A program made the translations under genes and the position numbers. This document shows, in pieces, positions 1 to 7,124 of a DNA stretch of 35,149 nt (positions are counted from its first letter, which is position 1; each line of letters opens with the position of its first letter). Origin of the DNA: an uncultured Collinsella sp. (GTDB lineage Bacteria; Actinomycetota; Coriobacteriia; Coriobacteriales; Coriobacteriaceae); contig UROM01000008.1 of assembly GCA_900549455.1 (NCBI GenBank), forward strand, positions 1-35,149. The letters run 5' to 3'. The notes below the pieces were generated by a model that was not told the DNA's origin, searched no databases, and worked only from the letters and a program-made list of their open reading frames with translations.

Positions 1-49
1 ACGAGATGCTCAGGAGTCTCGTGGGCTCGGAGATGTGTATAAGAGACAG
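1..49 (+). other. Illumina Nextera i7 adapter (sequencing artefact)
   Basis: Bases 16-49 match the Nextera read-2 transposase adapter, ending in the 19-base mosaic end (AGATGTGTATAAGAGACAG at 31-49). Bases 1-7 (ACGAGAT) match the end of the P7 primer. Bases 8-15 (GCTCAGGA) match the i7 index that I recall as N704. This is library DNA left on the end of a contig, not bacterial sequence. Any reading frame starting here is an artefact, for example the peptide VGSEMCIRDS. Confidence 0.97.
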
Positions 50-614
50 CTGCGGACGAACTCGCGCTTTTCGCCGGTGGCCTGCCATTCATTTGGGTCA
101 TCATGCGGCGGAAATCGTCGGCGGACAACGTGTTTTTGATTGCAATGCCCGATTCCTCGCCGGGTGTCGCCTCGTGTGCGACGGGCATATGCGTGGCGGT
201 CGGGATGGGCGAGGGGGCTGGCTCTACCGCCGGTGCGAACGAAGCGGTCGGCTGCGGTGCCATGGTTTCACGGGAAACATCGTCGCGTCGAGGCTCGGAC
301 ACCGGCGTTGCCACTGCGGTGGCGGTCGCTACCGGGTGAGTGTCCGGGGCCGTATTTGCCGAGGCACCTTGCGGTGCCACGATATTGAGCGCAATCGGTG
401 CAAAGGCGATCTCTTCCAGATAGGCCTCGATGGTCGGCTGATGCTTTTTGAGCTGAGCGATGGCAAAGCGCGAAGGGGCCTCAATCGTCAGAGTGTCCTC
501 GGTCAGGCTCACGGCGCGCGATTGTCCCAGCATATTGATGAGGCGTGCATCTTGGCCGTCGCGCTGACAAAAGGCGATGGCATCTCCCAGGATGATGCTT
601 GCTTCCTCGTCCAC
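50..614 (-). CDS. dnaA: Probable DnaA N-terminal region (3' end missing)
   Basis: The gene reads leftwards from a GTG at 614 and is cut after about 188 codons where the adapter begins. A GGGAG six bases upstream of the GTG supports this start. Residues 1-80 resemble DnaA domain I, a helix followed by the pattern AVSLTEDTLTIEAPSRFAIA and a second helical segment. A Pro/Ala/Thr-rich stretch (about 82-155) would be the flexible domain II linker. The AAA+ and DNA-binding domains are not in the window. DnaA is the replication initiator that binds boxes at oriC, and the gene lies one gene away from a candidate origin. It starts 15 bases after the stop of the upstream ATPase gene, so the two are probably co-transcribed. 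A separate protein with only a DnaA-N-like or DnaX-tail-like domain cannot be excluded. The codons around 264-279 contain a parS-like sequence. Confidence 0.6.
264..279. promoter_or_regulatory. parS-like site inside the dnaA-like gene (14/16)
   Basis: The 16-mer GGTTTCACGGGAAACA differs from the palindrome TGTTTCACGTGAAACA at two positions (1 and 10). It lies within the dnaA-like coding sequence, about 5 kb from the three perfect sites. ParB commonly tolerates one or two mismatches, so weak binding is possible. Function is inferred only. Confidence 0.45.
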
Positions 615-629
615 TGTTTCTCCCGTTCC

Positions 630-1982
630 TTAACTTTGGGCCCGCACGCGAGCGCTGCCTATTTCGGTCAGATGATATTTCTGGCCATGTTTGATTACCA
701 AGCCGGCCTGCGCCAAGTCGTTGAGCGTTCGCGACCACGTGGGTGCCGAGTTTCCAAACGCTCGTGCCAGGTCGGTTGCGCCACACTCTTGGTTTTGGGC
801 CAGATAGCCCAGAGCCGCTTCGCCGCGCTCGCTCACAAATACGTTTTGCTGCGGCTGTGCATATTGATTCGCCGCATTAGGATACATCATTTGAGCTGCT
901 GGTTGTTGAGAACTCTGCATGGGCAGCGGCTGCTGTTGAAAACTTTGCCGCCACTGTTGGTAAGGCTGCGGAGGCATCTGCTGGGCCCATGGGTTGTACT
1001 GCGCCTGGGGCATTTGTTGGTACGGCTGCTGGTGCCCCAGCGGGTATTGCTGGGGATATACCTGTGCATATCCCGTTTGCGGCGCGTATTGAGCCGGATA
1101 CCCTTGCGGGTTCGGTTGATAGGACATCTGCTGTGCAGTCGATGCGCCCGCCATCTGCTGCGGGGCTCCCACATCCGGGCCCATCGCTGGAATTGCATCG
1201 GGTATGTTCTGGGGAGTCGCGCCCGAGGGTGCCTGAGGCTCTTGCATGGGGGCCATGCCAGGCTGCTGCATGGGGGCCATTTGCTGTTGCACCTGTTGCA
1301 TCGCTGCGGGCTGCTGCGTAAAGGAGCCCGGCATGGGATATGCCTGCTGCTCTGTTACGGGTCGCACGGCTGCCCCACGCCCGCCGGCACGCTCGATTTC
1401 CTGCACGCGCTTGGGGTTCAGACTTACCGTCACGACGGTGCCGTTGCCCATGTTGTCCTCGATGGAGACGGCGCCGCCGGCGTTTTCCAAGTACTCCTGT
1501 ACCATGGGAAACCCGGCGCCGGTGCCGCGGATGTATCGCTTCATGTTGCTGTTTGCGCTGGTTACGCCAAAATCGAAGGCACGCTCTTTGTCGTCGATGC
1601 CCGGACCCTGATCGGCAAAGCGGATGGTGTCGCCACCGTCGAGAATCGAGATGATGGGCTCTGCAAAATGCGCGTGGATAAAGTTTTCGACAATCTCGCG
1701 GATAACCATCAGCGAGATGCGTCCTCCCTGCTCTTTCATGCACTGGTAGACGGTGTTGGTTGTCTCTTCCAAGTAGGTGCGGACGTCTTGCGGTTCGATG
1801 ACGATGACGCGCGGTGTCGACAACATGTCATCGTAGACCGCGATGCGCGCTGCATACATGGCCTTTGGTGCTTGTGCGGTGACCTGCTCACCCTCGTTGC
1901 GTTTTTCGCGCACGCCGGTGATGTGCTCGTTGTCGGGTGCCGGATCACCGGAATCGACCATGGTGTAGAAGTCGTCAGACAT
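630..1982 (-). CDS. GHKL ATPase with Gln/Pro/Met-rich linker and C-terminal winged helix
   Basis: The protein has 450 residues in three parts. Residues 55-190 form a histidine-kinase-like ATPase fold: N-box EIVENFIHAHF (96-106), G1 box DQGPG (124-128), G2 box GTGAG (153-157), ending in a GNGTVVTVSL strand. Residues 205-378 are a low-complexity linker rich in Gln, Pro, Met and Tyr. Residues 380-448 look like a winged helix-turn-helix (LARAFGNSAPTWSRTL, then a wing ending in KYHLTEIG). There is no dimerisation helix with a phospho-acceptor His, so it is not a conventional sensor kinase. The ATPase resembles the anti-sigma SpoIIAB/RsbW group. It is the first gene left of the candidate origin and lies just upstream of the dnaA-like gene, probably in one operon. 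Function is unknown; an ATP-dependent DNA-binding regulator is an inference. Confidence 0.85.
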   Translation of the reverse strand: MSDDFYTMVDSGDPAPDNEHITGVREKRNEGEQVTAQAPKAMYAARIAVYDDMLSTPRVIVIEPQDVRTYLEETTNTVYQCMKEQGGRISLMVIREIVENFIHAHFAEPIISILDGGDTIRFADQGPGIDDKERAFDFGVTSANSNMKRYIRGTGAGFPMVQEYLENAGGAVSIEDNMGNGTVVTVSLNPKRVQEIERAGGRGAAVRPVTEQQAYPMPGSFTQQPAAMQQVQQQMAPMQQPGMAPMQEPQAPSGATPQNIPDAIPAMGPDVGAPQQMAGASTAQQMSYQPNPQGYPAQYAPQTGYAQVYPQQYPLGHQQPYQQMPQAQYNPWAQQMPPQPYQQWRQSFQQQPLPMQSSQQPAAQMMYPNAANQYAQPQQNVFVSERGEAALGYLAQNQECGATDLARAFGNSAPTWSRTLNDLAQAGLVIKHGQKYHLTEIGSARVRAQS

Positions 1983-2225
1983 GCCGCTCGCAATCTTTCA
2001 AAAGGTTTTGAACAAATAGTAGCTCACCGCGCAATGTTTCTCATCTTTCGACAAGTTTTCAAAACCTGTTGAAAACTTTGGAAAACGGACGAAAAGTTCT
2101 CAACATTTCCAACACGACCTGTTGAAAACTCGATGAAATTTCGTGAAAAGTTGCCCGCTGCCTCATATGCCGGTTCTGCTTATGGGGGAACCGTGTACTC
2201 TTTGCAACCTTTTACCTTTGATTTC
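1983..2225. other. oriC: Candidate replication origin (oriC) with DnaA-box-like repeats
   Basis: The stretch between the divergent ATPase gene and rpmH holds no gene. It contains an exact 14-base direct repeat, ACCTGTTGAAAACT, at 2064-2077 and 2117-2130, 53 bases apart. The TGTTGAAAA core is the complement of TTTTCAACA, a plausible variant of the DnaA box TTATCCACA. Related 9-mers occur at 2097-2105 (TTCTCAACA), 2106-2114 (TTTCCAACA) and 2006-2014 (TTTTGAACA). Genes on both sides point away from this stretch. The dnaA-like gene, rpmH and parS are neighbours, as in many bacterial origins. The A+T-rich part towards 2200-2260 could serve as unwinding element but overlaps the rpmH promoter. Confidence 0.7.
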
Positions 2226-2255
2226 TTGACATTTGAACATTGATTTCCCTACAAT
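2226..2255 (+). promoter_or_regulatory. rpmH promoter
   Basis: A perfect -35 box TTGACA (2226-2231) is followed after 18 bases by the -10 box TACAAT (2250-2255). Transcription would start near 2262 and give a leader of about 65 bases before rpmH. It probably drives rpmH and the following genes. Confidence 0.8.
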
Positions 2256-2327
2256 TTTCAAGCTCACGTGTCTATATCTGCGTCCGCGCCCCCGCGGACA
2301 CTCGAAATGCAGCAGGAGGAACTTAAG

Positions 2328-2462
2328 ATGAAGCGTACGTATCAGCCTAATAAGCGTAAGCGTGCCAAGACCCATGGCTTCCGTGCCCGTATGGCCACTA
2401 AGGGTGGTCGTGCCGTGCTCGCCCGTCGTCGCGCCAAGGGCCGCAAGCGTCTCACTGTCTAG
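2328..2462 (+). CDS. rpmH: 50S ribosomal protein L34
   Basis: This is a 44-residue, very basic protein with the L34 pattern KRTYQPNKRKRAKTHGF near the start and RRRAKGRKRLTV at the end. The length is normal for the family. The ATG at 2328 follows AGGAGG (2314-2319) at a good distance; an upstream in-frame extension to 2268 would add residues foreign to L34. L34 is a structural protein of the large ribosomal subunit. rnpA follows 20 bases later, the usual pairing near the origin. Confidence 0.98.
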   Translation: MKRTYQPNKRKRAKTHGFRARMATKGGRAVLARRRAKGRKRLTV

Positions 2463-2482
2463 CAGCGATACACACATCTCGC

Positions 2483-2821
2483 ATGAAGACTATTAAGTCT
2501 CGGCAAGATTTCGAGCATGTGTTCAGTCAGGGGCGTCGTTTCAATCACCCTCTGATTCGAATGACCATATGTGAATCGGTTGGCGAAGGCGACTCCGGAA
2601 GGGTCGCCTTCGTTGGTGCTAAACGACTCGGTTGTGCTGTTGTGCGCAACCGATCTAAGCGTGTGATGCGCGAGGCCGCCCGCAGCTGTGGATTTCCCGT
2701 TGCGGGTTATGACATCATCTTGTTCGCGACTCCCAAGACGAGGGTTTCCTCGCCGCAGGAGATGGACAAGGCATTGCGTTCGCTTATGAAACGCGCCGGC
2801 GTTGCCGGGGAGGAGCGATGA
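2483..2821 (+). CDS. rnpA: Ribonuclease P protein component
   Basis: The protein has 112 residues and contains the RNase P signature RNRSKRVMREA (about residues 56-66), with an early R-x-F-x-x-V-F pattern (RQDFEHVFSQGRR). It binds the RNA subunit RnpB and assists 5' maturation of tRNA precursors. The length is normal. The gene follows rpmH by 20 bases and its last four bases (ATGA) overlap the start of yidD, indicating translational coupling. Confidence 0.97.
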   Translation: MKTIKSRQDFEHVFSQGRRFNHPLIRMTICESVGEGDSGRVAFVGAKRLGCAVVRNRSKRVMREAARSCGFPVAGYDIILFATPKTRVSSPQEMDKALRSLMKRAGVAGEER

Positions 2822-3042
2822 GCAATCACGTTTTGCGACGTGTTGCCATCGCTCCTATTCGCATATATCAACAGGTTATTTCGCCCTTATTACCTGACGC
2901 CTGCATTTATTACCCAACGTGCTCGCAATACGCTATACAGGCGATTGAGAAGTACGGTGTTTTGAGAGGCTGCTGGCTTGCCGTGAGGCGCATCGCTCGC
3001 TGCAATCCCCTGCACGTCGGCGGTTATGACCCTGTGCCCTAG
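2818..3042 (+). CDS. yidD: Membrane protein insertion efficiency factor YidD
   Basis: The 74-residue protein has the YidD core: RIYQQVISPLLPDACIYYPTC followed by SQYAIQAIEKYG and a C-terminal RCNPLHVGGYDPVP. The three cysteines at the expected places and the N-terminal amphipathic helix are typical. YidD is a membrane-associated helper of YidC-dependent insertion. It overlaps rnpA by four bases and precedes yidC by 29 bases. Confidence 0.97.
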   Translation: MSNHVLRRVAIAPIRIYQQVISPLLPDACIYYPTCSQYAIQAIEKYGVLRGCWLAVRRIARCNPLHVGGYDPVP

Positions 3043-3071
3043 CGGGCACTCGCTATCGGAGGAAAACTTAC

Positions 3072-3842
3072 ATGTGGGATTGGATCGTTAACATCCTTTT
3101 TGAGCTGCTCAAGCTCATTCAGACCTTTGCGGTCGACTGGGGCCTGTCCATCATCATCTTGGTGGTCATCATCCGTCTGCTGCTGACGCCGCTTATGCTC
3201 AAGTCGACCAAGTCGACGGCTCGCATGCAGGTGCTGCAGCCCAAGATGCTCGAGATCCAGGAGCGTTACGCCGACGATCCTCAGCGTCAGGCCGAGGAGA
3301 TGCAGAAGTTCTACAGCGAGAACAAGTTCAACCCCATGGCTGGTTGTCTGCCGCTGTTGATCCAGATGCCTGTCCTGTTCGCCCTATTTACGCTGCTGCG
3401 TAACCTGCCGAACTACTTTAGCGACGGCACGTTCTCGTTCTTCAACATCCTGCCCGACCTGACCACCACGCCGAGCGCTTCCTTTGCCGATGGCTTTATG
3501 GTCGCACTGCCTGCGCTGGTTTGCCTGATTCTGTTCGCTGTCTTGACCCTGATTCCGCAGCTCTATATGTCGCGTAATCAGACCGGTCAGCAGGCCCAGA
3601 GCATGCGCATGATGGCCGTCGTCATGACCGTCATGATGCTTTGGATGGGCTGGAGCCTGCCCGTCGGCGTTCTGCTGTACTACGACGTGTCCTCTGCCTG
3701 GCAGGTTATCCAGCAGATCTTCGTGACGCAGAAGGTTATCGACAAAGCTAAGGCCGATGAGGAGGAGCGCCTCAAGAACGCTCCGCTGCAGGTCGAGGTT
3801 ACCCGTCGCGAGAAGAAGCCGCGTCCGCACAAGAAGAAGTAG
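3072..3842 (+). CDS. yidC: Membrane protein insertase YidC (Oxa1 family)
   Basis: The 256-residue protein is the short Gram-positive form of YidC with about five membrane segments (near 22-42, 92-110, 138-162 and 178-205, plus an N-terminal hydrophobic stretch). The hydrophilic-groove arginine is R35 in VVIIRLLLTPL. A charged cytoplasmic hairpin (about 46-85) follows, then GCLPLLIQMPVLFALF. The tail is strongly basic (REKKPRPHKKK), which in YidC/Oxa1 proteins contacts the ribosome. There is no obvious lipobox. AGGA upstream of the ATG supports the start. It inserts membrane proteins alone or with SecYEG. Confidence 0.96.
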   Translation: MWDWIVNILFELLKLIQTFAVDWGLSIIILVVIIRLLLTPLMLKSTKSTARMQVLQPKMLEIQERYADDPQRQAEEMQKFYSENKFNPMAGCLPLLIQMPVLFALFTLLRNLPNYFSDGTFSFFNILPDLTTTPSASFADGFMVALPALVCLILFAVLTLIPQLYMSRNQTGQQAQSMRMMAVVMTVMMLWMGWSLPVGVLLYYDVSSAWQVIQQIFVTQKVIDKAKADEEERLKNAPLQVEVTRREKKPRPHKKK

Positions 3843-3860
3843 TGGGGACATCAATCTTAT

Positions 3861-3872
3861 TTAGGTACCTAA
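3861..3872. repeat. 12-bp palindrome TTAGGTACCTAA, copy 1
   Basis: A perfect 12-base palindrome lies between yidC and jag, upstream of the jag ribosome-binding site. The same palindrome plus a following C recurs at 7365-7376. It could be an operator, but nothing in the sequence proves it. Confidence 0.5.
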
Positions 3873-3887
3873 CTTTTGGAGTACGTT

Positions 3888-4457
3888 ATGTCTGAAGAGA
3901 TCATCGAGGATATGCTTGAGGAGGTTGCCCCGCAGATTGCGGGCGATTATCCCGAGATTGCACAGCGCTACAAGGCCGGTGAAGAGCTGACCGATGAGGA
4001 GCTCGACACCATTGCCGATGTTGCGATTTCCATTCTGCGTTCCATCCTTTCGCACTTCGATGCTGCCAACTCTCCTATTGATGAGTACGAGGGCGACGAG
4101 GGTGAGCTGATTTTGGATGTTACGGCTCCTGATCTTGCTGTTCTCATTGGCCGTCATGGTCGTACCCTTGATGCCCTTCAGGTTATGTTCTCTTTGCTGG
4201 TGAGCCGCAAGCTTGGCTTTAGGTATCCTGTTGTGGTTGACGTCGAGGGTTACAAGAGCCGTCGTCAGGACAAGGTTGCCTCTATGGCTCAGTCTGCCGC
4301 CGAGCGTGCCATCCGTACTCATAAAAGTGTTTCGCTTCCGCCCATGAATGCTTATGAGCGCCGACTGGTTCATATTGCACTTCGTGGCAATGATGCCGTC
4401 GATACCCATTCTGAAGGTTCTGACCCTGATCGCCATGTGGTGATTGTTGCTCGATAA
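3888..4457 (+). CDS. jag: Jag/KhpB-type KH-R3H RNA-binding protein
   Basis: Starting at the ATG at 3888, which has GGAG six bases upstream, the protein has 189 residues. An acidic N-terminal part (1-70) precedes a KH domain with the GxxG loop GRHG (88-91). The C-terminal R3H domain has R158-x3-H162 in MNAYERRLVHIAL. The usual N-terminal Jag_N domain seems absent, as in many Actinomycetota. KhpB proteins bind RNA and influence cell division and envelope synthesis in Firmicutes; the role here is inferred. The gene follows yidC and ends before a strong terminator. Confidence 0.93.
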   Translation: MSEEIIEDMLEEVAPQIAGDYPEIAQRYKAGEELTDEELDTIADVAISILRSILSHFDAANSPIDEYEGDEGELILDVTAPDLAVLIGRHGRTLDALQVMFSLLVSRKLGFRYPVVVDVEGYKSRRQDKVASMAQSAAERAIRTHKSVSLPPMNAYERRLVHIALRGNDAVDTHSEGSDPDRHVVIVAR

Positions 4458-4477
4458 TCTACTCAAGCTTATGCTAA

Positions 4478-4507
4478 GGGGGCGTGGTTTCCACGTCCCC
4501 TTTTTTT
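4478..4507 (+). terminator. Terminator after jag
   Basis: Stem GGGGGCGTGG (4478-4487) pairs with CCACGTCCCC (4491-4500) around a TTT loop, with one G-T pair, followed by seven T (4501-4507). rsmG must therefore have its own start or depend on read-through. Confidence 0.9.
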
Positions 4508-4553
4508 GTCAAAAGTTCTCGATACACTGATTTTTGTCAGAAAGGAGCTTCTG

Positions 4554-5291
4554 TTGTTTGTACTTACCGATCAGCAGGCAGACGAGATGCTGAGTCGTCT
4601 AACTTCCTATTGCAAAGAGTATTCCTTGAGCGTAACTGATGCTGAGCTAAGGAAATGTATCCAGCATTTGGATTTGGTTTTGGAAACAAATATGAACACC
4701 AATCTCACCCGTATTCTTAACGTAGAAGATGCTGCGGTACTTCATATCCTCGACTCACTTGTCTTGCTCCCTTATATCAATAAGGCTCCTGAGGGACCTT
4801 TGCTTGATATGGGAACAGGTGCAGGCTTCCCTGGTATTCCATTAACGATAACCACGCATCGTAAAGCTACTTATATTGACTCTGTTGGCAAGAAGGTTGA
4901 TGCTGTAAATTCTTTTGTTCATGCTCTTGGATTGAAATGTGGTCATGCAGTTCATGATCGCCTTGAAGAATATGCTCGAAGCCATAAGAAGCAGTTCTCT
5001 GTCGTAACCGCCCGCGCACTGGCCCCTCTACCAATTCTTGTTGAGTATGCGGCTCCGTATCTCAAGGATGGAGGGTTATTTGTTATTACGAAGGGCAATC
5101 CATCGGATAAGGAGCTTGCTTCCGGCATGTCAGCAGCTAAGATCTGCGGCTTCACTTTGCTTCTGAATGACGCAATCGATTTGCCTGAGGGCTTGGGCCA
5201 CAGGGAGTTCATTGTTCTTAAGAAGAGTCATCCAGCATCCGTTTCATTGCCTCGTGCAAATGGCATGGCAAAGAAGAATCCGCTTGCTTAG
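4554..5291 (+). CDS. rsmG: 16S rRNA (guanine-527-N7)-methyltransferase
   Basis: The 245-residue protein has the SAM-binding loop DMGTGAGFPGIPL (85-97), preceded by NTNLTRI and HILDSL, all diagnostic of RsmG (GidB). The enzyme uses SAM to methylate G527 of 16S rRNA; loss gives low-level streptomycin resistance in other bacteria. The TTG at 4554 is chosen because AAAGGAG (4541-4547) lies six bases upstream. The in-frame TTG at 4506 lies in the terminator T-run and has no binding site. Base composition is clearly more A+T-rich than in yidC. The stop is followed directly by the parS cluster. Confidence 0.95.
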   Translation: MFVLTDQQADEMLSRLTSYCKEYSLSVTDAELRKCIQHLDLVLETNMNTNLTRILNVEDAAVLHILDSLVLLPYINKAPEGPLLDMGTGAGFPGIPLTITTHRKATYIDSVGKKVDAVNSFVHALGLKCGHAVHDRLEEYARSHKKQFSVVTARALAPLPILVEYAAPYLKDGGLFVITKGNPSDKELASGMSAAKICGFTLLLNDAIDLPEGLGHREFIVLKKSHPASVSLPRANGMAKKNPLA

Positions 5292-5309
5292 ATGTTTCAC
5301 GTGAAACAT
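5292..5309. promoter_or_regulatory. parS: parS site 1 (perfect)
   Basis: An 18-base palindrome with the core TGTTTCACGTGAAACA at 5293-5308, the consensus ParB (Spo0J) nucleation site. It begins one base after the rsmG stop codon. Confidence 0.97.
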
Positions 5310-5331
5310 AATGGATACTAGCAACTTGCAG

Positions 5332-5347
5332 TGTTTCACGTGAAACA
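5332..5347. promoter_or_regulatory. parS: parS site 2 (perfect)
   Basis: TGTTTCACGTGAAACA, identical to the consensus, 39 bases after site 1 measured start to start. Confidence 0.97.
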
Positions 5348-5370
5348 TGGCGGTTGATATCGAATCGGAA

Positions 5371-5386
5371 TGTTTCACGTGAAACA
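5371..5386. promoter_or_regulatory. parS: parS site 3 (perfect)
   Basis: TGTTTCACGTGAAACA, again 39 bases after the previous site. It lies about 40 bases before the parA start, so ParB bound here could also affect parA transcription. Confidence 0.97.
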
Positions 5387-5425
5387 TCCTCCGTTTGACA
5401 GCTTTAATACACACCAGGAGGGACC

Positions 5426-6226
5426 GTGGGATTTCGCGACGTTAAGCGTTCGAAGAACGCGAAAGACACGCGTATCATTGCAATCATCAACCAAAAAGGC
5501 GGTGTCGGTAAGTCAACGACGGCTGTAAACCTTGCAGCAGCACTGGGTGAGCAGGGTCGCAAGGCACTAATTGTTGATTTTGATCCGCAGGGAAATAGCA
5601 CCAGTGGATTTGGAATTGAAAAGGAAGACCTTGAACACTGCATCTATGATGCGTTGTTGAATGATGTGCCGGCAGAATCGCTTGTTCTTGATACAAATTG
5701 CAAAAAGGTATTCGTTATTCCGGCTACAATTCAGCTTGCAGGCGCTGAAATTGAGCTCGTAAGCGCAATTGCTCGTGAAACTCGCCTTAAAGATTTGCTT
5801 GAACCGATTCAGGACGAGTTCGATTTTATTTTCATTGACTGCCCTCCTTCGCTCGGCCTGCTTACAATCAACGCTTTGACCGCAGCAGACAGCGTTTTGA
5901 TTCCGATCCAGTGTGAGTATTACGCACTCGAAGGAGTTACGAAGTTGCTTGAGTCAATGAAGATGGTCAAATCACGTCTGAACAAGGGCTTAGACACCTA
6001 TGGCGTGCTTATGACCATGTATGACTCGCGTACTTCCCTGTCAAATCAGGTTGTTGAGGAGGTTCAATCGTACTTTGGTGATAAGGCGTTTAAGACTCTG
6101 ATCCCTCGTACGGTTAAAATTTCCGAAGCTCCGTCTTTTGGAGAACCGGTAATTACCTATGCGCCTCAAAATAAGGGTGCAAAAGCGTATATGAACCTTG
6201 CAAAAGAGGTGATCAAGCGTGCCTAG
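5426..6226 (+). CDS. parA: Chromosome partitioning ATPase ParA (Soj)
   Basis: The 266-residue protein has the deviant Walker A motif KGGVGKST (24-31), the DFDPQGNST segment and FIDCPPSLGLL typical of ParA/Soj. The GTG at 5426 follows AGGAGG, supporting the start. ParA binds DNA in its ATP state and is driven off by ParB, separating newly copied origins; Soj also controls DnaA in some bacteria. It sits directly after three parS sites and overlaps parB by eight bases. Base composition is A+T-richer than that of the block from rlmN onwards. Confidence 0.97.
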   Translation: MGFRDVKRSKNAKDTRIIAIINQKGGVGKSTTAVNLAAALGEQGRKALIVDFDPQGNSTSGFGIEKEDLEHCIYDALLNDVPAESLVLDTNCKKVFVIPATIQLAGAEIELVSAIARETRLKDLLEPIQDEFDFIFIDCPPSLGLLTINALTAADSVLIPIQCEYYALEGVTKLLESMKMVKSRLNKGLDTYGVLMTMYDSRTSLSNQVVEEVQSYFGDKAFKTLIPRTVKISEAPSFGEPVITYAPQNKGAKAYMNLAKEVIKRA

Positions 6227-7124
6227 TGCAAAGAAACGTGGCGGATTGGGACGTGGACTCAATGCTTTGGTCTCAGAGGCCGAGTATGAGACTGGTGGTT
6301 CGGCTGCATCGGCTTCAAAAGCCGCTTCTGAAACAAAACTGCCCATTGAGGATATCGTTCCCAACCCTAATCAGCCTCGAATACACTTTAACGAAACTGA
6401 ACTTCGCGAGTTGAGCGAGTCGATCCAAGAACACGGCGTTTTGCAGCCGCTTTTGGTTCGCAAACATGGAAACGGCTATGAGATCATCGCGGGTGAGCGT
6501 CGTTACCAGGCGTCAAAGCTTGCTGGTCTTGAAGAACTGCCTGTCATCATTAAAGAAGTTAATGATGAGGAAATGCTCGCTCTTGCTCTTATCGAAAATC
6601 TTCAGCGTTCTGATTTGAATCCCGTCGAAGAGGCGAAGGGTTATCGTCAGCTCATTGATGCCAGCGGCATGACGCAGGAGGCATTATCAAAGGCTGTCAG
6701 TAAGTCTCGTTCTGCAATTACAAATTCACTTCGTTTGTTAGATCTTCCAGAAGTCGTACAGCAGATGATTTTCGAAGGCAAACTTACTGCGGGCCATGCG
6801 AGAGCAATTCTCGCAGTTCCATATGAAGATGCCAGGATTCGACTTGCTGAGAAAGTTGTCGCGGAGGGTCTTTCCGTTAGAGCGACAGAAAATCTTGCTC
6901 CGTTGTTTTCTGCCGGAGAGACGCCAAGGACTCCGAGACCAGCAACACCTCAGTCATTTAAAAAGGCTGCTCGAGTACTTCGTCAAGTATTTAACACGAA
7001 CGTACGCGTGAAGAGTTCGCGCGGCAAGAACAAAATTGAAATCGAGTTCAAAGACGAAGAAGAGCTCTCCCGTATTCTTGGCGAAATGATTCAATTTGGG
7101 CAGGAGGATCAGGATGAAGAATAA
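6219..7124 (+). CDS. parB: Chromosome partitioning protein ParB (Spo0J)
   Basis: The 301-residue protein starts with KRGGLGRGLNALV, the ParA-stimulating N-terminal motif. The CTP-binding region follows, with GERRYQA (92-98) and ALIENLQRSDLNPVEEA (about 124-140). A helix-turn-helix (MTQEALSKAVSKSRSAITNSLRLL) recognises parS. The C-terminal dimerisation segment ends with many Asp/Glu. The GTG start lies inside the end of parA, so translation is probably coupled. ParB loads at parS as a CTP-dependent clamp and recruits condensin. Confidence 0.97.
   Translation: MPSAKKRGGLGRGLNALVSEAEYETGGSAASASKAASETKLPIEDIVPNPNQPRIHFNETELRELSESIQEHGVLQPLLVRKHGNGYEIIAGERRYQASKLAGLEELPVIIKEVNDEEMLALALIENLQRSDLNPVEEAKGYRQLIDASGMTQEALSKAVSKSRSAITNSLRLLDLPEVVQQMIFEGKLTAGHARAILAVPYEDARIRLAEKVVAEGLSVRATENLAPLFSAGETPRTPRPATPQSFKKAARVLRQVFNTNVRVKSSRGKNKIEIEFKDEEELSRILGEMIQFGQEDQDEE

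Noticed and set aside
6..2072. 688-codon plus-strand frame
   Set aside because: It starts in the sequencing adapter and runs antisense to two well-supported minus-strand genes; its Arg/His/Leu-rich composition is typical of a shadow frame.
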